Positions 37,791 through 49,230 of a DNA stretch of 64,000 nt are shown here, one piece after another. The stretch lies in assembly GCA_022747635.1 (NCBI GenBank), contig JAKTNV010000010.1, positions 46,500,458-46,564,457 on the forward strand, given 5' to 3'. Below the pieces are notes generated by a model. That model was not told the origin of the DNA. It ran no database searches and worked only from the letters and a program-made list of their open reading frames with translations. Position 1 is the stretch's first letter. Each line of letters begins with the position of its first letter. This DNA comes from Hetaerina americana. Taxonomy: Eukaryota > Arthropoda > Insecta > Odonata > Calopterygidae. Both the position numbers and the translations under genes were made by a program.

Positions 37791-38794
37791 CCAGAGATCT
37801 TGCGCCGCGGCTAAAGGGAATTTATTTTGGAAGGCCTTGCAAACTCTACCCTGGAAGATCCATGCTCGGAAATGTAGCACCAATGGCTTCCAAAGAAACA
37901 TTTCATATTTATACGCAACGCACAATCTACGATTTGTTGAAGTGCCACGTAATTTATATTATGAATTTCTATATAAATATGTTTAAAGTTGTTGAAGATT
38001 TCATTCAATTAGATATTTTCTCATGGTAATATTAATACATTTCAATGCGGTGCCATCAATTAATGGATAATTTGGAGAATTAGATATTATATGTATCATT
38101 TCTAGCCTCCACAGGATTGAATTCCAGTGTATATATAAAATATGACATAAATACATACATACATATAAACCATAAACACAGTAATCAACCCGAAGGTCGG
38201 TTTGGTAGGTGATGGTAGAGTTCACCCAGTATTAAGCCCTATACGGCGTGTGAAATTTACTCATCAGGGTAGGGGAGCCAGTTCATTGTTATAATAATTT
38301 GCCAAAAATTGTTATGATAAGACACAATTGTGCCAGGTCTCTTAGTGAATTTAGGGTGGGAGCCATTGGAGATATGAAGAGAACAAGCAAGGCTTAGACT
38401 TTTAGAAAGTTTCAGAACAAAAGAGGTTAACAATGACACTAAAGGAATTGTAATGGCCCCACACTACTATCAGACCACAAAGATAAAATAAGGGAGATAG
38501 ATGATTCTTATCATACTCATTCTTTCCCCGAAAATTCAGGGATCATAATAGTAAGAAGCCGAAGTCACTTTAGAAATATTAAAAACATTTAATTTACAAG
38601 TTGGAAAAAATTAAGCATTGCTAAGACATCAGGTATATTTGTAGATGCATGTGTATGCTAGTTGGTAGTTGGTGTTTTTGCATATGTGTTGTTTGTAAGG
38701 GTTTTTTTATAAAAGAATAAAAATTTTTTTCTTGTGAATTGTTTACATTTTCGGTATTTGCATGTGGTTTTTTTCTTAATTACAGGTGATGCCC
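37791..38794. other. AT-rich intergenic DNA
   Basis: No gene or repeat was recognised. Confidence 0.5.
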
Positions 38795-38855
38795 TAACAC
38801 CCCCCGCCACATGCCCTTACGATGGCTTGCGGGGTATTAAATAGATGTATATGTA
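38795..38855 (+). repeat. Short dispersed repeat, copy 2
   Basis: AACACCCCCCGCCACATGCC, then ACGATGGCTTGCGGGGTATT and AAATAGATGTATATGTA. Related to 5081-5135 and 47524-47586. It is probably the conserved 3' part of an unidentified element. Confidence 0.45.
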
Positions 38856-39740
38856 TCAATGCTGACAATAATTTTATTTTAATCGACTCAGGCCCCTTAC
38901 TTTTAGGACGGACTTTTTATTAGGCGGGTGACTCCCCCGAGTTTAGAAGAAATTCGTTCATTTACATTATTCGTTGTGCTAACTTATAATTTAGTGTATA
39001 GTTTGTCAACTAGTAAAAATGGATCCCTCTCTGGATGGTTTAAATCGATTTTCTCTCTCACTACTTGCAATCGTGGGGATAAGAGACTGGCTCAAAATGA
39101 AGCTTAAATTATACCGTGTTCCTCTTTATTAAACTACCACAATTTTCATTTTATACAGAGTGTAAAATTGTTAATTACTCCTCATCAATTGATTTTTCCC
39201 TGCCAATGTGTTTTTAGTACTATGTATAATAAATTCAATTGCTAATTTAAAATCCTTACAAAGACAACATCTTCAAACTAATTTATTTGAAATATTTTTG
39301 TGTCTTAAATCTGGCTAGTACCCTGCCATTTCCCCGCAGTCATCCTGGTACCCTGTGGTGGCAGCTATGGAATAACTTTTATAAGAATCATCCCATGGGA
39401 CGTTCTGGGTTTCCTCGTTGCATTAGCAAAAAAAAACTAGGATTTTCAATGGCCTTTTATGTATTTGAATAGTAATATTGAGTGTTTATATCCAGATGTT
39501 TTCTAGTTCATTGAAGGAGATGGAGTGCATTTGTCCTACGATAGGAAGAGGTAACGAGGGAAATATCGGAGCCTTTGCCTGTTGCTGCTTGTGGTGCGTG
39601 GAAGGAGTTGGAAAGAATAAGTTAAGCACCCACTGAGACGATCTGTATCGTCATGTAAACAAGCTACTTAACGAAACTGAGGGGAAATTCTGGGGCTGCA
39701 AGAAGAATTTTGTCAAAAGAGGACTCCTAAGGGCACGATT
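38856..39740. other. AT-rich intergenic DNA
   Basis: No gene or repeat was recognised. Confidence 0.5.
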
Positions 39741-39753
39741 CTGAAGAATTAAG

Positions 39754-40065
39754 GGGATCGAGATGGTGCGGGGGCTAACGTACTGGCTTCCCACCCTGAG
39801 GGCGCGGGTTCAAATCCCGGCGGTGTTGAATATTTTTCAGAGGTATCTCGATCCCTACTTGAGGTGCTTTGTGGAGGGCACTTTGAGGGAGTACGCCGTC
39901 CGTCGGATGGGACGTTAAACTGCGGACCCCTTGGCGCCTTTCGTAAAGAGTAGGCTAATGCCGACGCCGGGTTTCTCTCCACCCTTCATCCTTTCCTGTC
40001 CATCCCCTATGGCGCAAATGACCTTAGCTGTCGGTCGCCTCCCCTCAAAACTACTACTACTACTA
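39754..40065 (+). mobile_element. SINE family B, copy 2, with perfect target-site duplication
   Basis: The insert is bounded by perfect 13-bp direct repeats CTGAAGAATTAAG at 39741-39753 and 40066-40078. The head has box A (GATGGTGCGGGGGCTAACG) and box B (GCGGGTTCAAATCCCGGC). The body contains CCGTCGGATGGGACGTTAAA, GTAAAGAGTAGGCTAATGCC and TCGGTCGCCTC. The 3' end is a (CTA)n tail at about 40051-40065. The head, the tail and the duplication together show retroposition by a LINE partner. Compared with copy 1 (29943-30271) it is better preserved, so younger. It is non-coding. Confidence 0.92.
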
Positions 40066-40078
40066 CTGAAGAATTAAG

Positions 40079-43000
40079 TAGGATTTCCTGGCATGTCTCA
40101 AAAGTGCAATGCTTCCGAAAGTAGAACCGACAAATGTTCTCATGATTCTCAATGCTTCACAAAAGCATGCTTGGTAATCTATCTGAGGTCAAATGAGTAT
40201 TTATTTTTATTCCATCGTAGAGAGAATTCAAAAAGGGTTTTAATGCATATCAGTTCTTATGTTTGGCAACATCTATACCTATTTTACCCTGAAAACTTAT
40301 TTGGCAGGATGTACTATATCCCCACTAATTTTCAATGAAAAAATTGGTGATAAACAGTGCTAAATAAGATATAGGTAACTGTATTTTTGGAAGCCTTTCA
40401 TTTTTGTACCCCGTGTGATTGCTATTATACCAGGTGTTGATGAAGATTTGTGCCAGTGAAAAATGAGACCTTTTATGTATCGGTTTGGCAATCAAATTCC
40501 TGTAATCTTCTACCATGGTTTACTCTGATGCCACGCATTAGTAGTTATTCCTTCTGAGTGATATTTAATCTTGAATGATTTATATTTTTTTAAAGGTTTG
40601 AGTTACGCATTTCAGTGCTCCTAGTAATTCCCTACGCTGGATATCCAATCATAAAGGAGATGATTTCCGTTCGTTCCAAACGATTCTTCACAAAATCGGC
40701 AACTCTCTTCTGTGTATCATGCTTAATTCAGAAATTAGATCCTTCGGCAGGTTTCAAAACTCAAAAGCACTGACTTGACGCGCTTCTTAGATGAGTTCTA
40801 TGGAAAGCAATCAATTTTCTTTCATTATAAAATTTCCCTTCTATCCACTCGATGAAACCATATTTTTCAATTTCCCTCCGAAGGTGTTTCTAATGAGTTC
40901 TCTCCATGCTATTTCGATGTGAATTCCAGGTATTTTGCCAAGAACGCTAATCTTAAATCTACTTCTCTTATCTATGAGTGTAAAAATTCCATACATTTTT
41001 CCAAGAAATAGATGATTGCTCTCTTTTATTCAAATTTAATTGGAAATCTCTCTAATTACTAGTCTTTATGTTGGGATCGTTAAAAAGAGACACACGTTCC
41101 ATTTAAAAACTGGCCGTGGTAGATGACGTTATGATCTGTCAATTAACAGCAGTTGTTGATCACTTTACCATCAATGTCTATGATATGTATAGAAAAATGA
41201 AGGGGATGAATCACGTTTTTCGCAGGAAGGTCACGTAATACTTCCGTCAAATTGGAAATAAATCCATCAATTATTGCTGTTTGAACTTAGATAGTAAATC
41301 GTTAATCCATTATCTAATTTCTTGACAATTTCACAGATTCAAAGCTTTTAAAATTGTGCTTTACGTTGTTATTCATCGAATTCTTTTCTGAAATCTGTGA
41401 ATATTGCATTTACTTATTTACTTGTGCCTCCCAGTTTGTGGCTTTCGTGGAAAAGTATCCTTAGTGTCAGCGGAAATATCGTGCGTTTTGGTAGCACTCG
41501 GATTCATCATTTGTTTTAATTAACATCTTAGAAGTTTTGCTTGTTTTGTTGAAAAGTTTGCTTGTGATTCATCCCCTGAGATCTCTAGGTCATCATTTCA
41601 AGAACTAATTCATAAGTTGATTACTTCTGGTTTATAATTCATTACGGGTTTATCTCCTTTCGGACGCGACAATTATGTTACTGATACAACTCATACGATA
41701 TTGGTGGTGATGCAATATTTTGCGAGTCGTATATAAAATAGAAGTTTGAAAGTCGTAACATGCAATAGAGACTCGGAGTTTTAGATGAATGCATAAGGTT
41801 GTTCTGTTTTAGCCACGTTACCTAGCCTTCCGAAAACATTTCACCAGATTCTTAGCTAGGTGTATGTCTAGTTCTCTGAGAAAACTCAGGATCAACATTC
41901 AATCAGTTATTTCAGTTACAGAAAAATCCGTATGACATCGAATTATTAGAATTATTTTAAATTCTCGACATTTTCAAATTGGAACTACTAGATATTAGGT
42001 AGTTGGAGTAGTTGCATAGACTTTATCATTTTTTATATCCACGAACCATCCAATTGGTAAGTTACAAGAAAAGAATCAGCTTAATAGATATGCAGGAGGA
42101 ATTAGAGAGAACGCCCATAATGCCACGAAAAACTCAGGCAAGGCTGATGCCTGGTTTTGCCAACGACAGCCAATGTTCATTCGAAGACCATTGATTGACG
42201 GATTGATCTTTGATTTACCATCTTGATTTGATGGATGATTTCGTTGATTGAATTCCACCGACGAACATAAGCATCGTTCGAGGATTAAATGGCCGGTCAA
42301 GTTGATTACGGATGTCGGGCGATCAAATCGAGCAAATAATATTGCGGATAACGATTTATCATCTGAGGAAGAAAAAGATATCGCGTGCCTCGATACTTTA
42401 ATTTAAGAGACGAAAACCGGTTTTTTGGAGCGCATAAAAGTTATGCAGATGATGAAAATGCGTTAAAAATACGTAGTTAATTTCGAAGTAGGGAGAATTC
42501 AAAATATTCCCATATTCTCATAAGAGTCAATTGTTAGTAATCATACTATGCTGGGATGTGAGCACTCCAATAAAGTACTGAATGCCCACATGAGATACAT
42601 ATGAAATTACTTGGTGCTTCAATGACGAGCGTAGCGAAACCTGCAACTTTGTGTCCGGACCTACTCCGTTTTGTCGTCTGAATAAACTAAGATTATAAGA
42701 AAATGGAAAAACAAACTGTGACTATCATCTTTCTATGTGTGATATGAGGAATATTTAGTGCCATAGTTGATATCAACTATACTTTAAATGAAAAAATTAT
42801 TAGTAATCATTGGTGAAACTATACATATATATGAGTTTGGTAACAAATAAAAAAATATTAATAATCAAAACTCTATGAAGATGACCCAATCCTGGAATTA
42901 TTTTTCTGATTTAATGTACTATTTTCCTTTCTTAAAATTGTTCTTATATCATATAAAATTAATTTTTCGATTTTAATAACTGATTTATGTGTCGTAAGAA

Positions 43001-43521
43001 CTAAAAACGATAATATAGCATATGCGGAGACAAACTCCGGCGAGGGAAAATGTAACTCAAAATCGTCGCTCGATTTTCCAAACGACCAAATTTTGGTTGA
43101 ACGACTTGAGGGAGAAACGGAATAATAAGTGCTGGAAAGCAGTGTTTGGCAAAATGAGGAAAATCCCTTTTGTGAGAAAAAAAATAAATTCATTTCCATT
43201 GATTGGAAATCGGATTGGTAAAGTCTGTAAAATTAAAAGAAAAAACCCGCAAAACCCGCCATTTGGCTTTGCAAAACTCTCCGCGAAGTAGATGTCTGAT
43301 GGAATATTCTTTATTTAACGGCAGAAACGTAAAAAAAACTTCCAAATCTAATGTCATTTCACTAGATTATCAAAACACTTACGACTACGCGGGGTTGAGT
43401 ATTTTATCTTGAACCTTGTGGTCCGTAGCATTGGGGGGATAGGGGAGGAAAAGGGGAAAACGTCGCACTGAGAGGTCACCCAAAAGGTGACACACGGTCG
43501 AGATGGCAATGGTCAGGTTTA
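40079..43521. other. AT-rich intergenic DNA
   Basis: No gene or repeat family was recognised in this 3.4-kb stretch. ORFs are short and show no domain. Confidence 0.5.
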
Positions 43522-43979
43522 TTAAGGGTACCTCCTGTCTTGCGGTCTTTGTGCTTTGAAGGATATTAGTCTGACAGCGAGTGGATCCTCGTTACAACTA
43601 AGAGTGGCAGGGGTTTCACAGGGAACCACGTTTTCGGTTCGCTGGGTGACAAGGTTGGGAAAGGCTCCAGACTCGTGCATCTCGTCATGAGATGGCATTG
43701 AAACAACCGTAAAACTAACACGCTTCAATATCTCCCTAAGCAATATTGCAAACTCGGAGCCCTCATTTCCCTTTGTCCGTCTTGTGACTGCCCGGTCTTC
43801 CGTTTAAACCCCAGCTGCAACCAGCTATTCTTTGGCTGGGTGGCAGAAGTATTTTCTGTATCGCTGTCGGACCAAGGCTGCCAACAATCTTGCGGCGAAG
43901 AAGTCCCTCCCTCTCTTTCTCTCCCTTCACTCCTGGCATTCGTCGTCCACTGACCGCATGTCGGCGCCATCTCTTTTTT
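43522..43979 (-). other. Coding-like stretch of unknown origin
   Basis: On the minus strand an ATG at 43970 opens an 81-codon frame (MAPTCGQWTTNARSEGRERE at the start). It overlaps a second frame from about 43765 to 43522 that reads EFAILLREILKRVSFTVV and ends ...QRPQDRRYP with two stops. The second stop overlaps AATAAA, a polyadenylation-like signal. Amino-acid composition is mixed and not low complexity, unlike most ORFs here. I recognise no domain. It could be a frameshifted retrocopy, an element ORF or chance. A hairpin lies just upstream (44048-44088). Confidence 0.25.
43963..43972 (-). promoter_or_regulatory. AGATGGCGCC motif, possible CTCF-type site
   Basis: The minus strand reads AGATGGCGCC, which matches the core of the insect CTCF insulator motif (AG[AG]TGGCGC). 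It also overlaps the ATG of the coding-like stretch. Ten bases are expected by chance at low frequency, so this is only suggestive. Confidence 0.2.
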
Positions 43980-44047
43980 TCAACTGACAAAAGTAACACC
44001 TGCGAGATACGGCTCGCCCGTGGGAGGGGATCGCTTACGTATTTCGG

Positions 44048-44088
44048 CTTATGTTTTCATGGATTGTCACACATCATCAAAACATAAG
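44048..44088. repeat. 10-bp perfect inverted repeat hairpin
   Basis: CTTATGTTTT (44048-44057) and AAAACATAAG (44079-44088) flank 21 bases containing ACATCATC. On the minus strand GATGATG and CCGAAAT are in the same relative order as in the hammerhead-like copies, but stem II and stem III do not form, so I do not call a ribozyme. Confidence 0.6.
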
Positions 44089-44280
44089 TCACTTTCATAC
44101 AGGAAACAATTATTCTCTCAACAAAAAGCAATTGAGAACTCTTGATTTTAAACTTTATTCAAAACAATGGGAAAAAAACTAACAATTCGCTCTGCCAGTG
44201 CGCTTAAATAATGTGTCCAAATTCATTTAGATGAGAATACCTGCTGCCGTTAAAATATATGAGTGTATGTATTTCTATGT

Positions 44281-44347
44281 TATATATATATATACATATA
44301 TATATTATGTATATAGATATATATTTATACACATATATGTGTGTGTT

Positions 44348-44398
<51 letters not shown>
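44281..44398. repeat. Compound (AT)n microsatellite, left flank of the Helitron
   Basis: The order is (TA)n, ATGTATATAGATATATAT, ACACATATATGTGTGTGTTTG, then (TA)n. The same order recurs at 46667-46797 on the other side of the Helitron. Confidence 0.9.
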
Positions 44399-44402
<4 letters not shown>

Positions 44403-44452
44403 GAGAGTGTTTGTTTGTATGTATGTAATTTGTTTACTTTTTTGCTGTCATA

Positions 44453-46554
44453 GAAACAGCATTTTTCCAACTATGCCAGCAGGATACTTTTGCAAGAACA
44501 CTATTGTATTCAGAATCGCCGAGATATTATACGTGGAATACATCAAGGAAAGTCTTTTGTAGAAGAAAAATGGGCAACTTTGATCCTGAGAATAATATTT
44601 ATTCATGTGACGCATTGGGCCGAGTCTACACAGTCCATCCTAACAACGCCGAATGTTATTTTTTAAGAATGCTTTTACATACCATTAGAGGACCTCGCTC
44701 ATGTGCAGAATTAAGAACGGTAAACGGAGAAATATGTGAGACATTCAGAGAAGCTTGCCAGAATTTACGGTTGCTAGAAGGAGATCAACAAGGGATGACT
44801 CATTGCGAGAGGCCAGTTTGATTTCTCTTCCAGGAGAAATCCGAATTTTGTTTGCCATCATAATAACCTCCTGTAATCCATCTAACCCAAAAACATTATG
44901 GGAAAAATATAAAGAATCAATGAGTGAGGATATATTGGCTAAAGTTCGAAGTGAAAATCCTACATTGGATATTACGTTTAACTCCGACATTTTTAATAAA
45001 AACTTTGATTATTTTGGAAGAAAAGTGTATCACCATGGTTAACAAGACTTTAGTGGAACTCGGTCTTTTTGCACCTGTACAAGATCAACAGGGTGGATTT
45101 TATCCAGATTATATACGTGAAACTAGCTACAATGTCTTAGACTGAGAAGCATACTATACATCGCGGATAAAAAGCCACTTCTTAATGAAGATCAGAAATT
45201 CGCGTACGAAACAATAATGGATCAAGTAGATAAACAAGAAGGAGGTATCATTTTTGTTGATGCTGCTGGTGGCACGGGAAAAACATTTTTAATTAATTTA
45301 GTTCTCGCTGAAATCAGGGTTCATGGAGAAATTGCTCTAGCCGTTGCATCTTCAGGTATTGCAGCGACATTAATGGAAGGAGGAAGAACAGCCCACTCTG
45401 CCCTTAAGTTGCCACTTAATATTTCCCAACAAGAAAATCCCACATGTCATATAAATAAAACAAGCGGCCAGGCACAAGTTCTTATAGAATGTAAATTGAT
45501 AGTATGGGATGAGTGTGCGTTGGCTCATAAAAAATCTCTTGAGGCCCTCAACGCAACACTTCAAGATCTTAGAGGAAACTGCAGTTTAATGGGAGGAGCT
45601 CTGGTACTCCTGTGTGGAGACTTCCGTCAAACTCTGCCTGTCATTCCAAAATCGACTCCAGCCGATGAAATTTATGCCTGTTTAAAACATTCTGTTCTAT
45701 GGAATCATGTCCAAGAAATTAGCCTTAAACAAAACATGCGAATCCTCTTAAGAGATGGGAATGCTCAAAATTTTGCAAATAAACTTTTAGAGATTGGAGA
45801 AGATAGATTAGTTATTGAAGCATCTGGTATGATAAAATTGTCATCAGATTTATGTGTATCGGTGAAAACTGTCCGCGATATGATACATGCAGTCTATCCT
45901 AACGTTAATCAAAATTATAAAAATTAAGAATGGTTTCGAGAAAGAGCCATTCTTGCTCCTAAGAACGATGATGTTAATGAAATTAACAAGGAGATACTTG
46001 CCATGCTGCCAGGAGACGTGATTGAATATAAATCGGTTGATACCGTAGTGGATGCTGACGAAGCCGTCAATTATCCAACGGAATTCCTAAATTCACTTGA
46101 TCCAGCTGGATTGCCACAACATCGCCTTATACTTAAAGTAGGATCTCCAATCATTTTATTGCGAAATTTAGATCCACCAAAACTCTGCAATGGGACACGA
46201 TTGTGTGTGACAAAATTAATGAAAAATAAAATCCAGGCAGTCATTTTAACTCGAAAAGGAAAAGGTGAAATAAATTTTATTCCACGGATACCTCTAATCC
46301 CAACTGATCTTCCCTTCAACTTTAAAAGATTATAGTTTCCAGTCCGGCTAGCTTTTTCAATTACCATTAATAAATCACAGGGACAGTTTTTAAAGTTTTG
46401 TGGTGTTGATCTAAGATCGCCATGTTTTAGCCACGGGCAACTTTATGTTGCTTGCTCCAGAGTAGGTTCGCCTAAAAATTTATATATTCTTTCTCCTGGA
46501 TATGAAACAAAAAATGTAGTTTATAAACAGGTGTTAAATAAAAAAGATTCTTAA
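44453..46554 (+). pseudogene. Helitron Pif1-like helicase, frameshifted
   Basis: The remnant starts [20 protein letters not shown], then GRVYTVHPNNAECYFLRMLL and LRTVNGEICETFREACQNL, all typical of the region between Rep and helicase. It continues FAIIITSCNPSNP and LNEDQKFAYETIM. The helicase core follows in one frame from 45217 to 45927: Walker A AAGGTGKTFL, VWDEC (Walker B) and GDFRQTLPV. The same frame continues past an in-frame TAA (45925) with ERAILAPKN and past TAG (46333) with [12 protein letters not shown] and VACSRVGSP, ending at 46554. At least two frame changes precede 45217. The Rep nuclease domain is absent. It would unwind DNA during rolling-circle transposition; this copy cannot. 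Confidence 0.92.
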
Positions 46555-46637
46555 ATTTGTATGAAGTAGTGTATTATTGTACTTTATAATTTGTTGTTTT
46601 TATTTATGTAGTATATTTATATTACTGTTTCTCCCTA

Positions 46638-46664
46638 ACCCGTGCAAAGCCGGGTATTCAGCTA

Positions 46665-46665
<1 letters not shown>
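46638..46665 (+). other. Helitron 3' terminal hairpin and CTAG end
   Basis: Stem ACCCG/CGGGT with an eight-base loop is followed by ATTCAG and CTAG. The next base is T, as expected for insertion between A and T. This is the RTE (right terminal end) signal of Helitrons. Confidence 0.9.
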
Positions 46666-46666
<1 letters not shown>

Positions 46667-46721
<55 letters not shown>

Positions 46722-46760
46722 GTATATAGATATATATGTATACACATATATGTGTGTGTT

Positions 46761-46796
<36 letters not shown>

Positions 46797-46797
46797 A
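46667..46797. repeat. Compound (AT)n microsatellite, right flank of the Helitron
   Basis: (TA)n, ATGTATATAGATATATATG, ACACATATATGTGTGTGTTTG, then (TA)n and TTTAAAGG. This repeats the arrangement at 44281-44403, which ends ...TATAAAGGAG, differing at a few bases. Confidence 0.9.
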
Positions 46798-46803
46798 AGG
46801 ACT

Positions 46804-49230
46804 CACTTTAATATTTAGGTGCTCCAAGCCATCTTAATCACAGTACTAGGGGTATTTGACGTAAAGATAAGGAGAAGACGGGATACTGGAGGGGGGAGGG
46901 TCAAACAGAGGGGCATACGCAATCGATGATAAATTGTTCAGGAAAAATTCGCCACTAATTTTGCCTAACCTTAATAATCTTTGTGATAATTTGTTATTAT
47001 ATTCAACTTTTAGGTTTGACCGCGGATGGAACTGCTCGTACCACTTGAAGGAAAATCTAAATTACTACAGAATCTTTGCTTGTCTCTTTACATTTCCAAA
47101 TACCAACTAATAATGCAGCCAACGATAGGTGAAAACGATATTAATTACGATTTAAAATGTATACATGCTAATATTTTCATCGGTCACATTCTTTTTGCCC
47201 GATGTTTCATGTTTTTAGTTGCTGCTATGATACCTCGGTGTTCCTCGTAAGGGCACTGAAGTATATGGCAGTTTCTTCCCATTCTATTTTTTTGTTTTCC
47301 AACTCTTTCTTCATTTGCATGTTACATTATCTAAATAACTAAATTGGACTTAACCACCTATAAATATTTAATTGATCAATCTAATTTTGAGGATTATCAC
47401 GAGCGCACCCTTTAATGCATGATTTAGATGGTAATATATGTGCGTTACGTGTGTTGATTGATTCCCTAATTTATATTTGTATTTATCCATAGGCGCATAT
47501 TTATTCATGAATGATTAACACTGAAACACCCTCTCAGTACACCCTTTGCGGTGGCTTTCTGGGAACATTGTAGATATAGATGTAGTTATATTACGCCGTA
47601 CCCTAAGGCGAATCATGTATGTAATTAACGCAAGTGAAAGCAAAAACTAACTTTGAATCACATAAATATGAAACTGTCTCAAAGTCACGCTAGAAATGAT
47701 TAACTTCACGGGACGCTTTCACCAGACTCAGTCCCCGAAGTCTCTCACGGCGTTCCCTTGTCTGTCATTTCTCCCTTCCCGAATGATCGACCACGCCAAC
47801 GGAGTGCATGGTAAAATAAATTTAAGATGTCCGTTCTCTTTCGGAGCCGGGAGAAAGTTGACAACTTTCCCAGTTTCTTCGCGCAAGAGGCGTGGGGCGA
47901 GCAGGTTGCGAAGACGTAATTAGTTTTCCCAGATAGCAGAAATTGGCTTCCTCGTGAAGGCACTATACTCAGGCAAAAGTTTTCTTGATAATAATGAGCT
48001 GATATCCAAAATTTGTGCGACGAATAATGTGCACGGGTCAGGTGTTGATAACCGCACTAAATTCCTAATGTTATTTTTGGATACTTAATGAGTCAAGCGT
48101 CACCCTGAGGAATGACCTGTTATAATATCTTTCAAATAAAGTGTAATGCATAAAAAAAATTCGTTGCGCCTACAGTAATCCATTGGCTTGAAAAATAAAC
48201 TCATCAAGGCTCTCTAAGCACGCAATATAAAGTGATATCGAAACTAAAATAATTAAAGAGCTTAAGGGTCAAGTGGAAGCGTTTACTCTCGTTATAACCT
48301 CTGGAGACATTATGTATCTTACACAAATCCTATTGCTTTCATTGATGAAAGGATAGAAAACTCTCCCTTACACGCATTGTTATGCTAAATTTAGATAATC
48401 TTCAATTTAAATACCAAAACCTACTAATTTAACGTTTCAAACATATTAGAGAAAATTTGCTCTTCTCATTCTCGTATTCCAAGTAATTAGTTTCTCCTAC
48501 CCTATCCTAGATTTACTATGGACAAAATATGGCATCAAGAATTAAGTATTCCATTGCATATAACCTCAAATCAGTGATTTTCTAATCCAGAGAGATTTTC
48601 AAAAGTAAATATTAAGATATCTATTGAATTTAATTCCATTTTCAAATTACTCTTAATCTCAGAAACCACTTTTAAAAGTAAATCATAAAGCTAGATGCAA
48701 TAAATTATACTGCATTTAGTTATTTTGATACGTCAATGAGCAAAATTTAAGAATTTAAAGTTTCTTTTTAATTTTTAAGGTTAATTTAAACAAAATTCAG
48801 TAAATATTTAAATTTACTCACTTATCATCAAGTTTTTTTACACTTTTAAGTTATAGAAATCACTCAAACTGAGACAAGGGTCTGGAAATGAGAATATTTC
48901 TCTCTTCGGAGTTCAGCAAAGAATGTTCGAACGATAAAGGATACAAATATCAACAAACAGTTTATGTCGATAAACCCCTAGTACATATCTGCTCAGAGTT
49001 ACAACCGTTATTTGAACAGAATTAAAGGTATTCATCGAATTCAGAGGCAGCGTAAAATGAAAATTTATTCAAGGATATACCCTGCGCAAAGTCCTCAAAA
49101 TTTCCCATCAAATCAAAAATTTTTATCCCTCAACAAAGAAGTTTCTGTATCTGATTAATTATGCAAAAAATTATCATTATTTTGTTTTATTTTTCCTGAG
49201 GATAAAACAGCCCCCTAAGCAGGGAATTGA
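46804..49230. other. AT-rich intergenic DNA with one short repeat copy
   Basis: No gene was seen. Copy 3 of the short dispersed repeat (47524-47586) and a GC-richer patch at about 47700-47920 without a recognisable domain are the only features. Confidence 0.5.
47524..47586 (+). repeat. Short dispersed repeat, copy 3
   Basis: AACACCCTCTCAGTACACCC, then TTTGCGGTGGCTTTCTGGGA and a TAGATATAGATGTAG tail. Related to 38795-38855 and 5081-5135, more diverged in the middle. Confidence 0.4.

Larger units (their letters stand above)
44399..46665 (+). mobile_element. Decayed Helitron (helicase part only)
   Basis: The body encodes remnants of a Helitron Pif1-type helicase. The 3' end has the diagnostic structure: a short GC hairpin (ACCCG 46638-46642 with CGGGT 46651-46655), about six bases, then CTAG at 46662-46665 followed by T. 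The 5' side (AAAGGAGAGTGTTTGTTTGT) resembles 5' ends common in insect Helitrons, but the terminal TC is lost in the (AT)n tract. At about 2.27 kb it lacks the HUH/Rep domain, so it is non-autonomous. Rolling-circle transposition is the known mechanism of the family. Confidence 0.88.

Noticed and set aside
44031..44088. Fourth hammerhead ribozyme
   Set aside because: GATGATG and CCGAAAT are in the right order on the minus strand, but stem II and the A-U closing pair of stem III do not form. Only a 10-bp hairpin is supported.
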